DNA of 64,000 bases from Pricia antarctica (GCF_900101815.1 NZ_FNAO01000001.1:620001-684000); one strand, 5' to 3'; shown: positions 35,054-44,692, numbered from the stretch's first letter. Made by a program: numbers and translations. Notes: generated from the sequence alone by a model not told the origin.

Positions 35054-35245
35054 GGTGATACAAGTTAAATGTTATTTTGTTATAGGTTATAGACGTTAAT
35101 ATGCCCGTGCGGCCTGACAGTTTCAATCTAGAAACGAAACTTGTCTTTTACCATTGTCATCCCGCTACCCCTAGCGTTAAGCTCGTGAAGTGATGCAACG
35201 TTAATCAAGCAAGTTACAATCTTTAGCTGTTGCCGCGCAACTTTT

Positions 35246-37369
35246 TCACTCCAAGGCAAACGCCAAAATCTTGTTTCCCTTCTCCGTTCCCAACTTCTCC
35301 CCGCCACAGGCAATGGCAATATATTGCTTTCCGTTCACTTCGTACATAGCGGGAGTGGCGAACGCGGCTGCTGGCAATTTGTATTCCCAGAGCAGTTCTC
35401 CGGTATGTTTATCGAAAACCCGGAAATAACCATCCCGGGTCGCGGCGATAAATAGGAGTCCGTTTTCAGTGACTACGGCCCCACCGTAATTCTCCGTTCC
35501 CGTCCCGATGCCTTTTTGTCCTAATTCGGGGGTATTCCCAAAGGGGACCGACCAAATATACTCTCCAGAATTTAAATTGATTGCGTGGAGCGTACCCCAA
35601 GGAGGGTCAATTGCTGGAAGGCCTTTGCTATCTAAGAATTTATTATAACCCAAATGTTTATAGGGCAATTGGAAAGCTTCCTTTTTCGTTGAATTCTCGG
35701 CAACGTTGTGCTTGACTTCCTGATTGAACAGAAAACGAAGTAGGGCACTCTTTTCCTCAATTTTTAATTGCGGAAAACCGGTCATCATACCCTTTCCGTG
35801 CGTAATGATATCCAGTATCTCGTCCGTTCCTTTTCTAAGCTCTATATCGATCAGTGCGGGAAACCCGCTTGCCGCTAATCCTCTGCGGTCCGGTTGATGG
35901 CAGGTTACACAGTATTTTTGATACGTAGCCTCGCCCAAGGGCAGGTCGCTAAGCTCGGTATCGTTTACATCCATCTGCAGGATCCAGGGCATTTCGTTGG
36001 CATTGACATAAATAATACCGTCTTCGGGATCAGCTGAGGTGCCTCCCCATTCCGCGGCCCCATCGTATCCGGGAAATAGGATTATAGGCTCTAGGCCCGG
36101 AGGGGCATACTGCCGCTTTTCTACAGTTTTTAAAATTTGCCGCAACGAATCTGGATTTTTCGAAAACGGACTTACATGGTTCTTGGTCAATTCGGTAGAT
36201 TGGCGGGCAAAAGGTTTTGGTTTTACGGGAATCGGCTGTGTAGGCCATGCTTTTTCTCCTTCCAAAGTCGATGCGGGAACGGATACTTCGTCAATATCAA
36301 AAAGCGGTTCGCCACTCTTTCGATTAAATACATAGACATACCCTTGTTTGGTTACTTGGGCCACAGCGGGAATCTTTTCCCCCGCTCTTTCGACCATCAA
36401 AAGATTGGGTGGTGCGGGCGGGTCACGATCCCAAATATCATGATGGGTGAACTGAAAATGCCACAGGCGTTTTCCTGTATTGGCATCCAAAGCAATCAGG
36501 CAATTGGAATATAGGTTACTACCGGTTCTGATTCCCCCGTAAAAATCCGGTGCAGCGGAGCCAGTCGGGACATATATAATTCCCGTTTCGTCGTCCACGG
36601 CCATACCTGCCCAATTGTTGGCCGCACCGACGATATCACTTGTATAGGCCTCTTTATCTTCCCAAGTATCATAGCCTGCCTCACCGGGATGAGGTATGGT
36701 ATGAAACACCCATGCTACGGCACCGGTCTCTACATTAAAGGCCATGATATTTCCGGGGGCCGCTCCCTCACCTTCCGAAAGTCGTAAAGGCATTACGATA
36801 AGATCTTTATAAATCGCGCCTGGCGTATTGGAAATTACGAACTTCTCTTTGGCACTTTCTGGCATGCCCGACCGCATATCGATTTTTCCGTTGTTGCCAA
36901 AAGAGGATATCGGTTTTCCGGTCAGGGCATCCAATGCGAACAAATTCGGACCGCGAGTACAAAGAATACGTTTGTCATCGCCCTTTTCCCAATAGGAAAC
37001 ACCGCGACTGGTCGAATGCCAAACCTGAACGGAATCACCAAATTGCCAGATTTCTTCTCCTGTTTCGGCGTTCAGCGCAATTACCCGAAGAGCTGCGGTA
37101 ACCCCATATAAGATACTGTCGACGACTATTGGGTTCATCTGCATCTGCCCGAAATCCGGAGCTTCGTACGACCAGGCAACTTTAAGGCCTGCCACGTTTT
37201 CGGGCGTAATCTGCGATAAGGTGGAGTAGTGGCTGCGGCCTGAATCCCCCAAATAGGATGACCATGTGGTGTATTCTCTTTTGGGAAGAGGGTCTTTTTC
37301 GGAAGTTGTACATCCGACGACTACCAAGACCGCCAATACAAATACGAAAATAGGTTTTTTGATATACAT
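35246..37369 (-). CDS. PQQ-dependent dehydrogenase with an inserted cytochrome c domain (lipoprotein)
   Basis: A 707-residue exported quinoprotein: lipobox VVVGC near residue 19, then an eight-bladed propeller of the PQQ glucose/alcohol dehydrogenase type (WSSYLGDSGRSHYSTLSQIT; repeated 'ALNAETGEEIWQF'-like and 'GELLWEYKLP'-like strand motifs). A mono-heme cytochrome c domain lies at about residues 480-555, with the CVTCH heme site at about 487-491 and a distal Met candidate in GKGMMTGFPQL. The propeller resumes after it (WGTLHAINLNSGEYIWSVPF). Electrons from sugar or alcohol oxidation probably pass through the heme to the respiratory chain. It is placed in the periplasm. The gene begins 30 bases after the fructosamine-kinase-like gene. 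Confidence 0.9.
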   Translation of the reverse strand: MYIKKPIFVFVLAVLVVVGCTTSEKDPLPKREYTTWSSYLGDSGRSHYSTLSQITPENVAGLKVAWSYEAPDFGQMQMNPIVVDSILYGVTAALRVIALNAETGEEIWQFGDSVQVWHSTSRGVSYWEKGDDKRILCTRGPNLFALDALTGKPISSFGNNGKIDMRSGMPESAKEKFVISNTPGAIYKDLIVMPLRLSEGEGAAPGNIMAFNVETGAVAWVFHTIPHPGEAGYDTWEDKEAYTSDIVGAANNWAGMAVDDETGIIYVPTGSAAPDFYGGIRTGSNLYSNCLIALDANTGKRLWHFQFTHHDIWDRDPPAPPNLLMVERAGEKIPAVAQVTKQGYVYVFNRKSGEPLFDIDEVSVPASTLEGEKAWPTQPIPVKPKPFARQSTELTKNHVSPFSKNPDSLRQILKTVEKRQYAPPGLEPIILFPGYDGAAEWGGTSADPEDGIIYVNANEMPWILQMDVNDTELSDLPLGEATYQKYCVTCHQPDRRGLAASGFPALIDIELRKGTDEILDIITHGKGMMTGFPQLKIEEKSALLRFLFNQEVKHNVAENSTKKEAFQLPYKHLGYNKFLDSKGLPAIDPPWGTLHAINLNSGEYIWSVPFGNTPELGQKGIGTGTENYGGAVVTENGLLFIAATRDGYFRVFDKHTGELLWEYKLPAAAFATPAMYEVNGKQYIAIACGGEKLGTEKGNKILAFALE

Positions 37370-37399
37370 AAGCGAAACGAATGGATGTCCTAAAACTAG

Positions 37400-38263
37400 T
37401 CAAAAATACCTGTTCAAAAGATCTTTAACCGGACGATAATACGATTTCCCGAATAAATTCAAGTGTACGAGCAGAAAATACAACTGATAGATATCTTTCC
37501 GCTCTTCTTCACCACCGATTTGTGGAAAATGCTCGTTGTAAGCACCATAAAACGAAGTATCGAAACCCCCAAAAAGTCGGGTCATGGCGATATCGACTTC
37601 ATGATGTCCGTAATAGGTTGCCGGATCGATTAGGTAGGGCTGGCCGTCTTGGGAAATAATATAGTTGCCGCTCCACAGATCACCATGCAAAAGGGAAGGT
37701 TTCACAACGGGAAAAAGGGTTTGGCAGGCTTTTAGAAGGGTTTTCTCGGAGGGAATTTCGTCGTCAAGAAGTCGTTTTTCGTCCGCAGCTAACCTTAATT
37801 GGGGCAGTAATCGCTCCGCCACATAAAATTTAGCCCAATCGGAATTCACTTTGTTCGACTGTGGAAGGCTTCCGATATAATTGTCAGCTTCCCATCCAAA
37901 AGTGTCGGTTGCAGAATTTTGATGAAGCTGTGCCAGTTGATGTCCGAAGTGTTCCATTTCTTGTGGTGATGCTCTTTTTGGTGCTATGTATTGCATGACC
38001 AGAAATCCACCTTTATCTAAAACTTCGCACAACACTACTTTTGGAACCGCAATCGTTTTCGTACTGGCAATTGCCTCCAAAGCCTTTTTTTCCGCTAAAA
38101 ATAGGGTATCGGCTTGGTCGGCATGGTTCACTTTACAGAAGAAAAGCTCCGATTCGGTTTCCAGCAGGTATCCTTGAGAAGTATCACCGCCTGAAACCGA
38201 TCGTACACCTTCAATGTTGACGCAAAGCAGATATTCGATGTGATCTTTGAGGTGATTATCCAT
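37400..38263 (-). CDS. Fructosamine kinase family protein
   Basis: A 287-residue kinase of the fructosamine-3-kinase/ketosamine family, related to aminoglycoside phosphotransferases. SVSGGDTSQGYLLE (22-35) is the nucleotide-loop region, LFFCKVN contains the likely ATP-binding Lys, the Brenner motif is LLHGDLWSGN (191-200), and YLIDPATYYGHHEVDIAMTR supplies the metal-binding Asp. These enzymes phosphorylate sugar-amine adducts of proteins, which removes glycation damage. The direct substrate here is unknown. It is cytoplasmic, in line with the PQQ dehydrogenase downstream. Confidence 0.92.
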   Translation of the reverse strand: MDNHLKDHIEYLLCVNIEGVRSVSGGDTSQGYLLETESELFFCKVNHADQADTLFLAEKKALEAIASTKTIAVPKVVLCEVLDKGGFLVMQYIAPKRASPQEMEHFGHQLAQLHQNSATDTFGWEADNYIGSLPQSNKVNSDWAKFYVAERLLPQLRLAADEKRLLDDEIPSEKTLLKACQTLFPVVKPSLLHGDLWSGNYIISQDGQPYLIDPATYYGHHEVDIAMTRLFGGFDTSFYGAYNEHFPQIGGEEERKDIYQLYFLLVHLNLFGKSYYRPVKDLLNRYF

Positions 38264-38424
38264 AAACTAATTTCATTTTTAGTGTCTCAACCATTAGAGG
38301 CCCATAATTCTTTAGTTGGAGATATCCGTATTTGCCGCGCCCTTTACCTTTACATCTTCGCAAAAAGAGCGTTAAGCGAATTGTACTTCGCCCTTAGCGA
38401 TACTTTAAAGGCTAGATTTTAATC

Positions 38425-39522
38425 TCACTGCCGCACCAAGGGCTCGAGAATTTTTTCATAAGCAGCGGCATACTGCGCCATCCCGAGATCGGTAGGATGC
38501 GTGCCATCGACAAAAGCGTCGTTCGAAAGTCCTATTTCCGCCTTGGTTAGCAGGTACATTTTTTCAAATCCATCTCTTTTTAAGGCGTCAAACGATTCGG
38601 TCATCCAAGAGTTCAAAGTTTCATAGACTTTCTTTCGGCTCGTATCGACAGGCCCATCGGAATATCCGGCATGCTGAACCAAAAGAATCGGGGTTTGGGG
38701 ATGTTTTTTCCGAAGGGATAAAACGCTCTCCCGAATGCGTTTTTGAATTTCTTCCTTGGTCCGTTTCTCGTTCGGGGAAAGATTGGGTAGGCAATCGAGT
38801 ACAAAGACCGAAGCGTCGATTTCGTTGATGAGGTCGATGACTTCCGGTTCCAATCTTCCGTTGCCGGAAAACCCTAAGTTTACGACCGGATAGTCCAGTT
38901 TTCGGGAAAGAATATTCGTCCACGCCATCCCGGGACGCGAGGCACAGGCACCCTGGGCAATCGAGGTACCATAGACGACTACGGGTTTTTCGGGCCTTGG
39001 CGGGAGAAACCGAAACGAACTTCCCCCCTTTACACCGACCTGAAGAGTTTTAATATTGTTGTAAAGCGGAAAAAGGAGCTGATGTTCGTGAATCCCTTTG
39101 GACAGCGCGTTGAGTTCAAATGTATACCTAATCGTATCGTTGAATACTCGTTCACCCCTCGCCCAAAGCCAATCCTTACCGTTTTTGACGTACAGATCGA
39201 CACCGCTGACCCCAGTGGCCGGCATATGCTCCATGGCCAAACCTCCCCCTACCTCATACTGGACGATAATAGTATCAGCATCCGTCTCAAACCGAACGCC
39301 CAATCCGGCAGAATTGCTCGAAAGATTCCAGACGGCATCGCGCACTGAATTTTCGGCCTTGTCCGGCAGCCGATTAAACCCGATATTCTCCCAGCCCTGG
39401 CCTTCTAACCGCTGTACCGAATCCGACACGGTATGCCAGAGAGAATTATCCTGTTTTTGGGCGGAAGCCAGAGTTGCTATAACCAAAAACAGAACACATA
39501 AAATTTTGCCTTTATCAGTCAT
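38425..39522 (-). CDS. Exported SGNH/GDSL hydrolase with N-terminal beta domain
   Basis: A 365-residue protein with a signal peptide (LCVLFLVIATLASAQ). Residues about 25-170 form an SGNH-associated N-terminal beta-sandwich (WENIGFNRLPDKAENSVRDA; VRFETDADTIIVQYEV). The SGNH hydrolase domain follows: catalytic Ser187 in VVYGTSIAQGA, Gly/Asn region NLGFSGNGRLEPE, and the Asp/His pair in DGTHPTDLG (D339, H342). This layout matches Bacteroidota carbohydrate esterases that remove acyl groups from polysaccharides; the substrate is not known. It is probably periplasmic. It is the most upstream gene of the minus-strand run towards the Gfo/Idh/MocA gene, separated from the next gene by 161 bases. Confidence 0.9.
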   Translation of the reverse strand: MTDKGKILCVLFLVIATLASAQKQDNSLWHTVSDSVQRLEGQGWENIGFNRLPDKAENSVRDAVWNLSSNSAGLGVRFETDADTIIVQYEVGGGLAMEHMPATGVSGVDLYVKNGKDWLWARGERVFNDTIRYTFELNALSKGIHEHQLLFPLYNNIKTLQVGVKGGSSFRFLPPRPEKPVVVYGTSIAQGACASRPGMAWTNILSRKLDYPVVNLGFSGNGRLEPEVIDLINEIDASVFVLDCLPNLSPNEKRTKEEIQKRIRESVLSLRKKHPQTPILLVQHAGYSDGPVDTSRKKVYETLNSWMTESFDALKRDGFEKMYLLTKAEIGLSNDAFVDGTHPTDLGMAQYAAAYEKILEPLVRQ

Positions 39523-39735
39523 AATTTTAGAGACTTATTTTCTTACTGAATAGTTACTATTGAATGGGTTGTATCGGGTGTTTGAAGATATACAAAAAAA
39601 TGGATTATGCATCGCCACTCTCGACCTAAGGAAATTTTCTTTACATTAGATGCTATAAAGTCTTTGGTTTATCTTGTTTTCGATTTAAACTTAAAACTTA
39701 CAACCTAATAACGGGTAACCACCAACATCTTCTCT

Positions 39736-40842
39736 ATGTCACAACTGGCCTCGAATGTCTCAAAACGCCTATTTTCTTTAGATGTATTCCGTGGATTGAC
39801 CATGTTTCTTTTGATTGCAGAAGCCGCTGGTTTTCACCATAATTTTGGAGAACTTACCGAAGGCACCGCTTTTTCCGGTCTTGCCCTTCAATTGGAACAC
39901 CACCCCTGGAACGGACTTCGATTTTGGGACCTGATACAGCCCTTCTTTATGTTTATCGTCGGGGTCGCCATGCCGTTTTCGCTGCGAAAGCGATTGGCCG
40001 TCGGAAGCCACGGAGAGGTTAACAAACACATTTTGAGAAGGTGTTTTTTGTTGTTCGCTTTCGGAGTTTTGTTGCACTGCGTATATAGCCATGCTTTGGT
40101 CTGGGAGCTTTGGAACGTGCTGGTGCAATTGGCCTTTACCATCTTGATTGCCTATGCTATCATGCAACTCCCCAATAAAATACAAATCGCTATATCGATT
40201 GGGTTGCTGCTACTGACAGAAATTCTGTACCGTGCCTACAACCCCGAAGCGCCCTATGCCCAAGGCCATGAAAGTTTCGGCGCCTACATTGATATGCTGA
40301 TCATGGGCAAGGTGAATGACGGTTATTGGGTGTTTGTCAACTTTATCCCCACAGCGGCACACACCATTTGGGGTGTGGTCTGTGGCAGAATATTGTTATC
40401 CAATGTACCTGTAAAGGAAAAGTTGAAGCCGTTTCTTATCTGGGGCGGGGCTATCTTGATTTTGGGATTTGCAATGGACTGGTTACACATTACGCCCATC
40501 ATCAAACGAATAGCGACCTCATCGTTTACTTTAGCCTCAGGCGGATTCGCGATTCTGACCCTGACCCTTTTTTATTGGGCGATAGATATTAAAGGCAACA
40601 ACCCCAGCTGGCTACGGATTTTCTCCGTGGTAGGCACGAATTCCATTTTCATCTATCTTTTTGCGGAAACGGTAGGCGCGCAATGGTTCCGCGGCTTCGG
40701 GATGATTTGGACGGATGGCCTGCTCGGGCCGCTTGGGCTATCGGAACAGGTAATTGCGGTGGTGAACGCCTTGCTGGTGCTGTTTATCTTTTGGTATATC
40801 ACCTACTTTTTAGATAGACATAAGGTGTATTTTAAGGTTTAA
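39736..40842 (+). CDS. HGSNAT/DUF5009-like membrane acyltransferase
   Basis: A 368-residue inner-membrane protein with about ten hydrophobic segments. It opens SKRLFSLDVFRGLTMFLLIA, the signature of the heparan-alpha-glucosaminide N-acetyltransferase/DUF5009 family, and carries HHPWNGLRFWDLIQPFFMFI with the conserved His region near residues 54-55. Such proteins are thought to move acetyl groups across a membrane onto sugars. Substrate is unknown. It is divergently oriented from the SGNH hydrolase, 213 bases away, and is followed after 37 bases by the 3-keto-disaccharide hydrolase on the same strand, so the two may be co-transcribed. Confidence 0.88.
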   Translation: MSQLASNVSKRLFSLDVFRGLTMFLLIAEAAGFHHNFGELTEGTAFSGLALQLEHHPWNGLRFWDLIQPFFMFIVGVAMPFSLRKRLAVGSHGEVNKHILRRCFLLFAFGVLLHCVYSHALVWELWNVLVQLAFTILIAYAIMQLPNKIQIAISIGLLLLTEILYRAYNPEAPYAQGHESFGAYIDMLIMGKVNDGYWVFVNFIPTAAHTIWGVVCGRILLSNVPVKEKLKPFLIWGGAILILGFAMDWLHITPIIKRIATSSFTLASGGFAILTLTLFYWAIDIKGNNPSWLRIFSVVGTNSIFIYLFAETVGAQWFRGFGMIWTDGLLGPLGLSEQVIAVVNALLVLFIFWYITYFLDRHKVYFKV

Positions 40843-40879
40843 GATTAATCTAAAGGACAAAAGATTAAAAAGGGAGAAC

Positions 40880-41689
40880 ATGAACACTACTGTATTTTTA
40901 TCGGTAAAACCATTGGGCATCGTACTCTTGCTCTTAGTATTCCAGCAATGTGGCGGCCAAAACAGGTCTGCGACCGATGACGGTTGGGTCCCCCTATTCA
41001 ACGGCAAAAACCTGGATGGATGGACCACAAAAATCCACCATTATGAAACGGGGGACAATTATGGTGATACATTCCGAGTGGAGGACAATATGATTAAAGT
41101 GCGCTACGACAAGTACGAAGGTGATTTTAACGAACGGTACGGGCACTTGTATTTTGACACTCCCTATTCCAATTACCATCTTTCGATGGAATATCGTTTT
41201 GTGGGCGAACTGCATCCCGGAGCGCCCTCCTATACCTTAAAAAATAGTGGCGTAATGTTCCACTCCCAAGACCCCCGCACCATGCCAAAGGAGCAGAACT
41301 GGCCGATTTCCGTAGAAATGCAGTTTTTAGCGGGCATCACCGAGGGTGAAGAAAGGCCAACCGGTAATATGTGCTCTCCGGGCACCGAGATAGTCTACGA
41401 GGGGGAAATATATCCCGGCCATTGCCTCAACTCTACTTCCGAGACGCTATTCGGCGACCAATGGGTCAAGGCCGAATTGATTGTTCGAGGGGATTCTTTG
41501 GTAACCCATATCATCAATGGCAAAAAAGTACTCGAATATACCAAGCCCCAAATAGGCGGCGAAGTGGTAGAGGGCTTTGACCCGAAAATAAAGAAAGATG
41601 GGCAGTTATTGAAGGAGGGGTTTATTGCGCTGCAAAGCGAAGGGCAGCCTATAGATTTTAGGGATATTAAGATAAAAATCCTGCAATAA
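40880..41689 (+). CDS. 3-keto-disaccharide hydrolase (DUF1080) lipoprotein
   Basis: A 269-residue lipoprotein with a likely lipobox at FQQC (Cys24). The domain is a concanavalin-like beta-sandwich starting WVPLFNGKNLDGWTTKI, the defining motif of DUF1080 (3-keto-disaccharide hydrolase). Further conserved parts are GHLYFDTPYSNYHLSMEYRF, NSGVMFHSQDP and a C-terminal GFIALQSEGQPIDFRDIKIK. Proven members cleave 3-keto-glucosides formed by sugar 3-dehydrogenases. Location is probably the periplasm or outer membrane. The Gfo/Idh/MocA enzyme and SDR encoded nearby make a 3-keto sugar route plausible but unproven. Confidence 0.92.
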   Translation: MNTTVFLSVKPLGIVLLLLVFQQCGGQNRSATDDGWVPLFNGKNLDGWTTKIHHYETGDNYGDTFRVEDNMIKVRYDKYEGDFNERYGHLYFDTPYSNYHLSMEYRFVGELHPGAPSYTLKNSGVMFHSQDPRTMPKEQNWPISVEMQFLAGITEGEERPTGNMCSPGTEIVYEGEIYPGHCLNSTSETLFGDQWVKAELIVRGDSLVTHIINGKKVLEYTKPQIGGEVVEGFDPKIKKDGQLLKEGFIALQSEGQPIDFRDIKIKILQ

Positions 41690-41747
41690 TCTAGAGATTA
41701 AAAATCAAGAATAAAGATTTTTGGATGGACAGATCATACAAACAAGA

Positions 41748-42530
41748 CTACGGCAAATCTTCCGGATATTTCCCCGCCGTAGTCCATCCACCATCAACGG
41801 GGATGGTCTGTCCGTTGATGTGGGAAGCTTCATCGGAAAGTAAAAAGAGGCAGGTATTGGCAATATCTTCTGGTTTGCCGACCCTACCGTTGGGGTTGAG
41901 TTTGCCCCAGACCCCTTCGTAATCGGGTTGCTCTTGTTTTGTACGTTCGGTCAGGGTCGCTCCCGGTGCGATAGCGTTTACGGTAATGCTGTATTGCCCC
42001 AGCTCATAGGCCAGATTTTGGGCGAGCATCAGCAAGGCAGCTTTGGTCATGCCATAGGCGGACAGCCGGTGGTAGGCACGAATACCTACTTGCGAGGATA
42101 TCAGAACCATTCGCCCCCCTTGGCCTTGTTGTATCATTTGTTTGGCGGCACTTTGCGCCAGAAAAAAGGCACCTTGCAAATTAAGGCGCATTACTTTTTG
42201 AAAAGCTTCAGGAGTAAAGTCTAAAAATTCTCCGAAAAGGGACATGCCAGCGTTGGGTACGACGAAATCAACGCTCCCAAAGGTGGAACGGGCGAATTCA
42301 ACCATGTTTTTTATGGTCGGCACATCTCCGGCATCACCCGAGAAAGCCAAACAGCGTCCCGTATTTTTTGCATCCAAAACTTTTGCGGCTTTTTCTGCCT
42401 GCGTTTTGTCGATATCGTTGAGTACGACATTTGCGCCGGCCATGGTCAGCAATTCGCAGATGGCATAACCGATGCCCTCACCCGCACCGGTCACGATTGC
42501 CGTTTTGTTTTTAATACCTGAATACTGCAT
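41748..42530 (-). CDS. Short-chain dehydrogenase/reductase
   Basis: A 260-residue classical SDR. The NAD(P)-binding motif is TGAGEGIG (14-21), NAG at 93-95, the active-site Ser at 145-146 in LISSQVG, and Tyr159-x3-Lys163 in YGMTKAA; the C-terminus has the usual INGQTIPVDGGWTTAG. ND at 38-39 after the second strand suggests NAD preference. The substrate cannot be read; the neighbourhood suggests a sugar or sugar acid. The gene is convergent with the DUF1080 gene. Confidence 0.9.
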   Translation of the reverse strand: MQYSGIKNKTAIVTGAGEGIGYAICELLTMAGANVVLNDIDKTQAEKAAKVLDAKNTGRCLAFSGDAGDVPTIKNMVEFARSTFGSVDFVVPNAGMSLFGEFLDFTPEAFQKVMRLNLQGAFFLAQSAAKQMIQQGQGGRMVLISSQVGIRAYHRLSAYGMTKAALLMLAQNLAYELGQYSITVNAIAPGATLTERTKQEQPDYEGVWGKLNPNGRVGKPEDIANTCLFLLSDEASHINGQTIPVDGGWTTAGKYPEDLP

Positions 42531-42664
42531 CAGTCGTTCTTAAACGTAGCTGTTGATTTTCCCGACCGCATATCCATATGTGACCTTCGCCCAAATGAAT
42601 CGGGAATCAAACAAAATTCTCTTTGTTGATTTATTTTAGGAGGACGGCCTACTAACAGAAGCGG

Positions 42665-44296
42665 TTATTTCAAAAGCCCAAAATATTTCCCTTCATCCGC
42701 CAGCAAACCGGTAGCCGCTAAAATAGTCTCGTCGTTCTTTAAATAATAGTCGTAAAGACCTTCCCGATAGAAGTAGCGTTTTACGATTTCGTCCTCTAAC
42801 TTCTGTTGGATTTCTTTTTGGAAGTCCTCCAAAGCGGTAATCTTACTTTTTTCAATGTCCAACAACAAGGTCTTAAAATCGTTTTCGATGGCGTCGTTGA
42901 AAATGACTTCTTCACGGTCGGTCATGGCCTTTTTCAGTGCTTTTTCGGTCTCTGTCTCATATGAAAAATCGCTTTTGGAAACATAGGTTTTAAAGTCCTG
43001 ATAATCGCCTTCCGAAAATTTAAAGCTATCAAGATTTTGCAACTTGTGGTGGTAATAATAGTTCGTGGCGTAATCAAAAATAACATGGTTGTTGAGCAAA
43101 GCTGTTGTCAACTCGTTCGCTTTGGCCGATGTAATTTCGAGGTCCGGTAACACGCCACCACCGTCCTGAACCTTTCGGCCATTGCGGGTGGTAAAGTCGT
43201 TGAACGTGGTTTTTTTTACGGCATTGCCGTCGTCGTCACGGTGCCAATAATCTAGGGATTGAATGCATCGGCCGGATGGTGTGTAGTACCGACTGATGGT
43301 CACTTTAAGATGGGTGCCGTAGGTCAATTTTAAAGGACGCTGCACTAGGCCCTTGCCATAACTTCGGGCGCCCATGATAACCGCACGGTCGAGGTCTTGA
43401 AGGCCGCCCGAAACGATTTCGCTGGCAGACGCGCTGCCGCCATTGACCAAAACTACTAAGGGAATTTCGGTGTCCACAGGGTTGTTTCTGGTTCGGTACT
43501 CGCTATTGAATTTTTTGACCTTCGATTTGGTGGTAACGATCAATTCGCCCTTGTTCACAAAAAGATTGGTCACGTTGATAGCTTCGGATAGCAAGCCGCC
43601 GGGATTGTCCCTAAGATCTAAAATAATCTTTTCGGCTCCTTTGCCCTTTAGATCGACCAATGCGTCTTTTGTTTGGCCCGAGGCCTTTGCATTGAATTTT
43701 GATAGTACAATATAGCCCGTTTTATCGCCGATCATTTGGTAAAAGGGTACGGCATCGACCTCTACCGCTCCTCGGGTAATTGTAGTTGTTTTGGTCTCCC
43801 CTTGTCGGCTATAGGTTACTTCGACTGAAGTATCGTTGGCCCCTTTTAACAACTCACTGGCGTTGTCCTTGAAATCAGGGACCTCGATATCGCCGATTTT
43901 CAGGATTTCATCGCCGGCTTTTAATCCCGCTTTGTCCGCTGGATAGTCTTTGTACGGTTCAACGATCAATAGCTTGTTCTCGTACGAGCGTACTAAAGCT
44001 CCTATACCGGAGTATTCGCCGGCATTGTTGATGCGATACGTTTCGACATCCTGTTCATTAAGAAACGTAGTATACGGATCTAAATCTTCGAGCATGTTCT
44101 TTATGGCGGTATCCATCAACTCGGCAGGGTTGGTCTCGTCGACGTAGTTCATGTTCAACTCTTTGAACAATGTGGTAAAGATTTCAATCTGTTTGGCAAT
44201 CTCGAAAAAGTCGCTTTTGACGAAACTGCTGCCGGCTAGAAATAACGTAACCGCCAAGACAGGGATTAAGACACGTTTTTTGAGCAGTGTTTTCAT
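42665..44296 (-). CDS. S41 family (C-terminal processing) peptidase
   Basis: A 543-residue serine peptidase with an N-terminal signal or anchor (LIPVLAVTLFLAGSSF). A PDZ domain lies at about 90-180 (YSGIGALVRSYENKLLIVEP; PADKAGLKAGDEILKIGDIE). The protease domain has DLRDNPGGLLSEA (228-240), the catalytic Ser in NGGSASASEI (285-294) and Lys315 in SYGKGLVQ. The C-terminal 150 residues are helical. CtpA-type enzymes degrade or trim periplasmic proteins. It is the third gene of a minus-strand run M1 peptidase-rnpA-S41; the start lies 17 bases after rnpA. Confidence 0.94.
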   Translation of the reverse strand: MKTLLKKRVLIPVLAVTLFLAGSSFVKSDFFEIAKQIEIFTTLFKELNMNYVDETNPAELMDTAIKNMLEDLDPYTTFLNEQDVETYRINNAGEYSGIGALVRSYENKLLIVEPYKDYPADKAGLKAGDEILKIGDIEVPDFKDNASELLKGANDTSVEVTYSRQGETKTTTITRGAVEVDAVPFYQMIGDKTGYIVLSKFNAKASGQTKDALVDLKGKGAEKIILDLRDNPGGLLSEAINVTNLFVNKGELIVTTKSKVKKFNSEYRTRNNPVDTEIPLVVLVNGGSASASEIVSGGLQDLDRAVIMGARSYGKGLVQRPLKLTYGTHLKVTISRYYTPSGRCIQSLDYWHRDDDGNAVKKTTFNDFTTRNGRKVQDGGGVLPDLEITSAKANELTTALLNNHVIFDYATNYYYHHKLQNLDSFKFSEGDYQDFKTYVSKSDFSYETETEKALKKAMTDREEVIFNDAIENDFKTLLLDIEKSKITALEDFQKEIQQKLEDEIVKRYFYREGLYDYYLKNDETILAATGLLADEGKYFGLLK

Positions 44297-44313
44297 GGCA
44301 TGTATTTAAAGAA

Positions 44314-44688
44314 TCAATCGTCAACTTTCTTCGAAAATCCCGCAAGTACCCCCTTCATCGCCTTTTCAATTTCGGGATATGTGGGCATCTCCTTCCCAAG
44401 GTATAAAAATAGAAACGCAAAATAGGCTTCGCTATTGTTAAAAACGAGGTGTTTGTTCAGGCGGTAGGCTTCTCGAAGCAGTCTTTTGATACGATTGCGC
44501 TTAACGGCACTTTTAAAGTTTTTTTTGGGTACGGCTACCCCCGCCTGAATCTTTACATCTATAGGGAGTTCGGTGTTCAGATAGATAAGTTTGATGGGAT
44601 AATTGGACACCGATTTCCCTTGGGCAAAAAGCTGGTCTATTAGCTTCCTGCTTTTCAATTTTTCTTTTTTGGGATAGGTGGTGTCCAT
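44314..44688 (-). CDS. rnpA: Ribonuclease P protein component
   Basis: A 124-residue basic protein from the ATG at 44688 (MDTTYPKKEKLKSRKLIDQL); the longer frame from 44736 would overlap the preceding M1 gene by 44 bases. RnpA binds the RNase P RNA and helps cleave 5' leaders from tRNA precursors. The signature RNR region is KSAVKRNRIKRLLREAYR, preceded by VAVPKKNF. Length is typical (about 115-130). It lies 4 bases after the M1 peptidase stop and 17 bases before the S41 gene. It is not next to rpmH, which is normal for Flavobacteriia. Confidence 0.95.
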   Translation of the reverse strand: MDTTYPKKEKLKSRKLIDQLFAQGKSVSNYPIKLIYLNTELPIDVKIQAGVAVPKKNFKSAVKRNRIKRLLREAYRLNKHLVFNNSEAYFAFLFLYLGKEMPTYPEIEKAMKGVLAGFSKKVDD

Positions 44689-44692
44689 GGTA

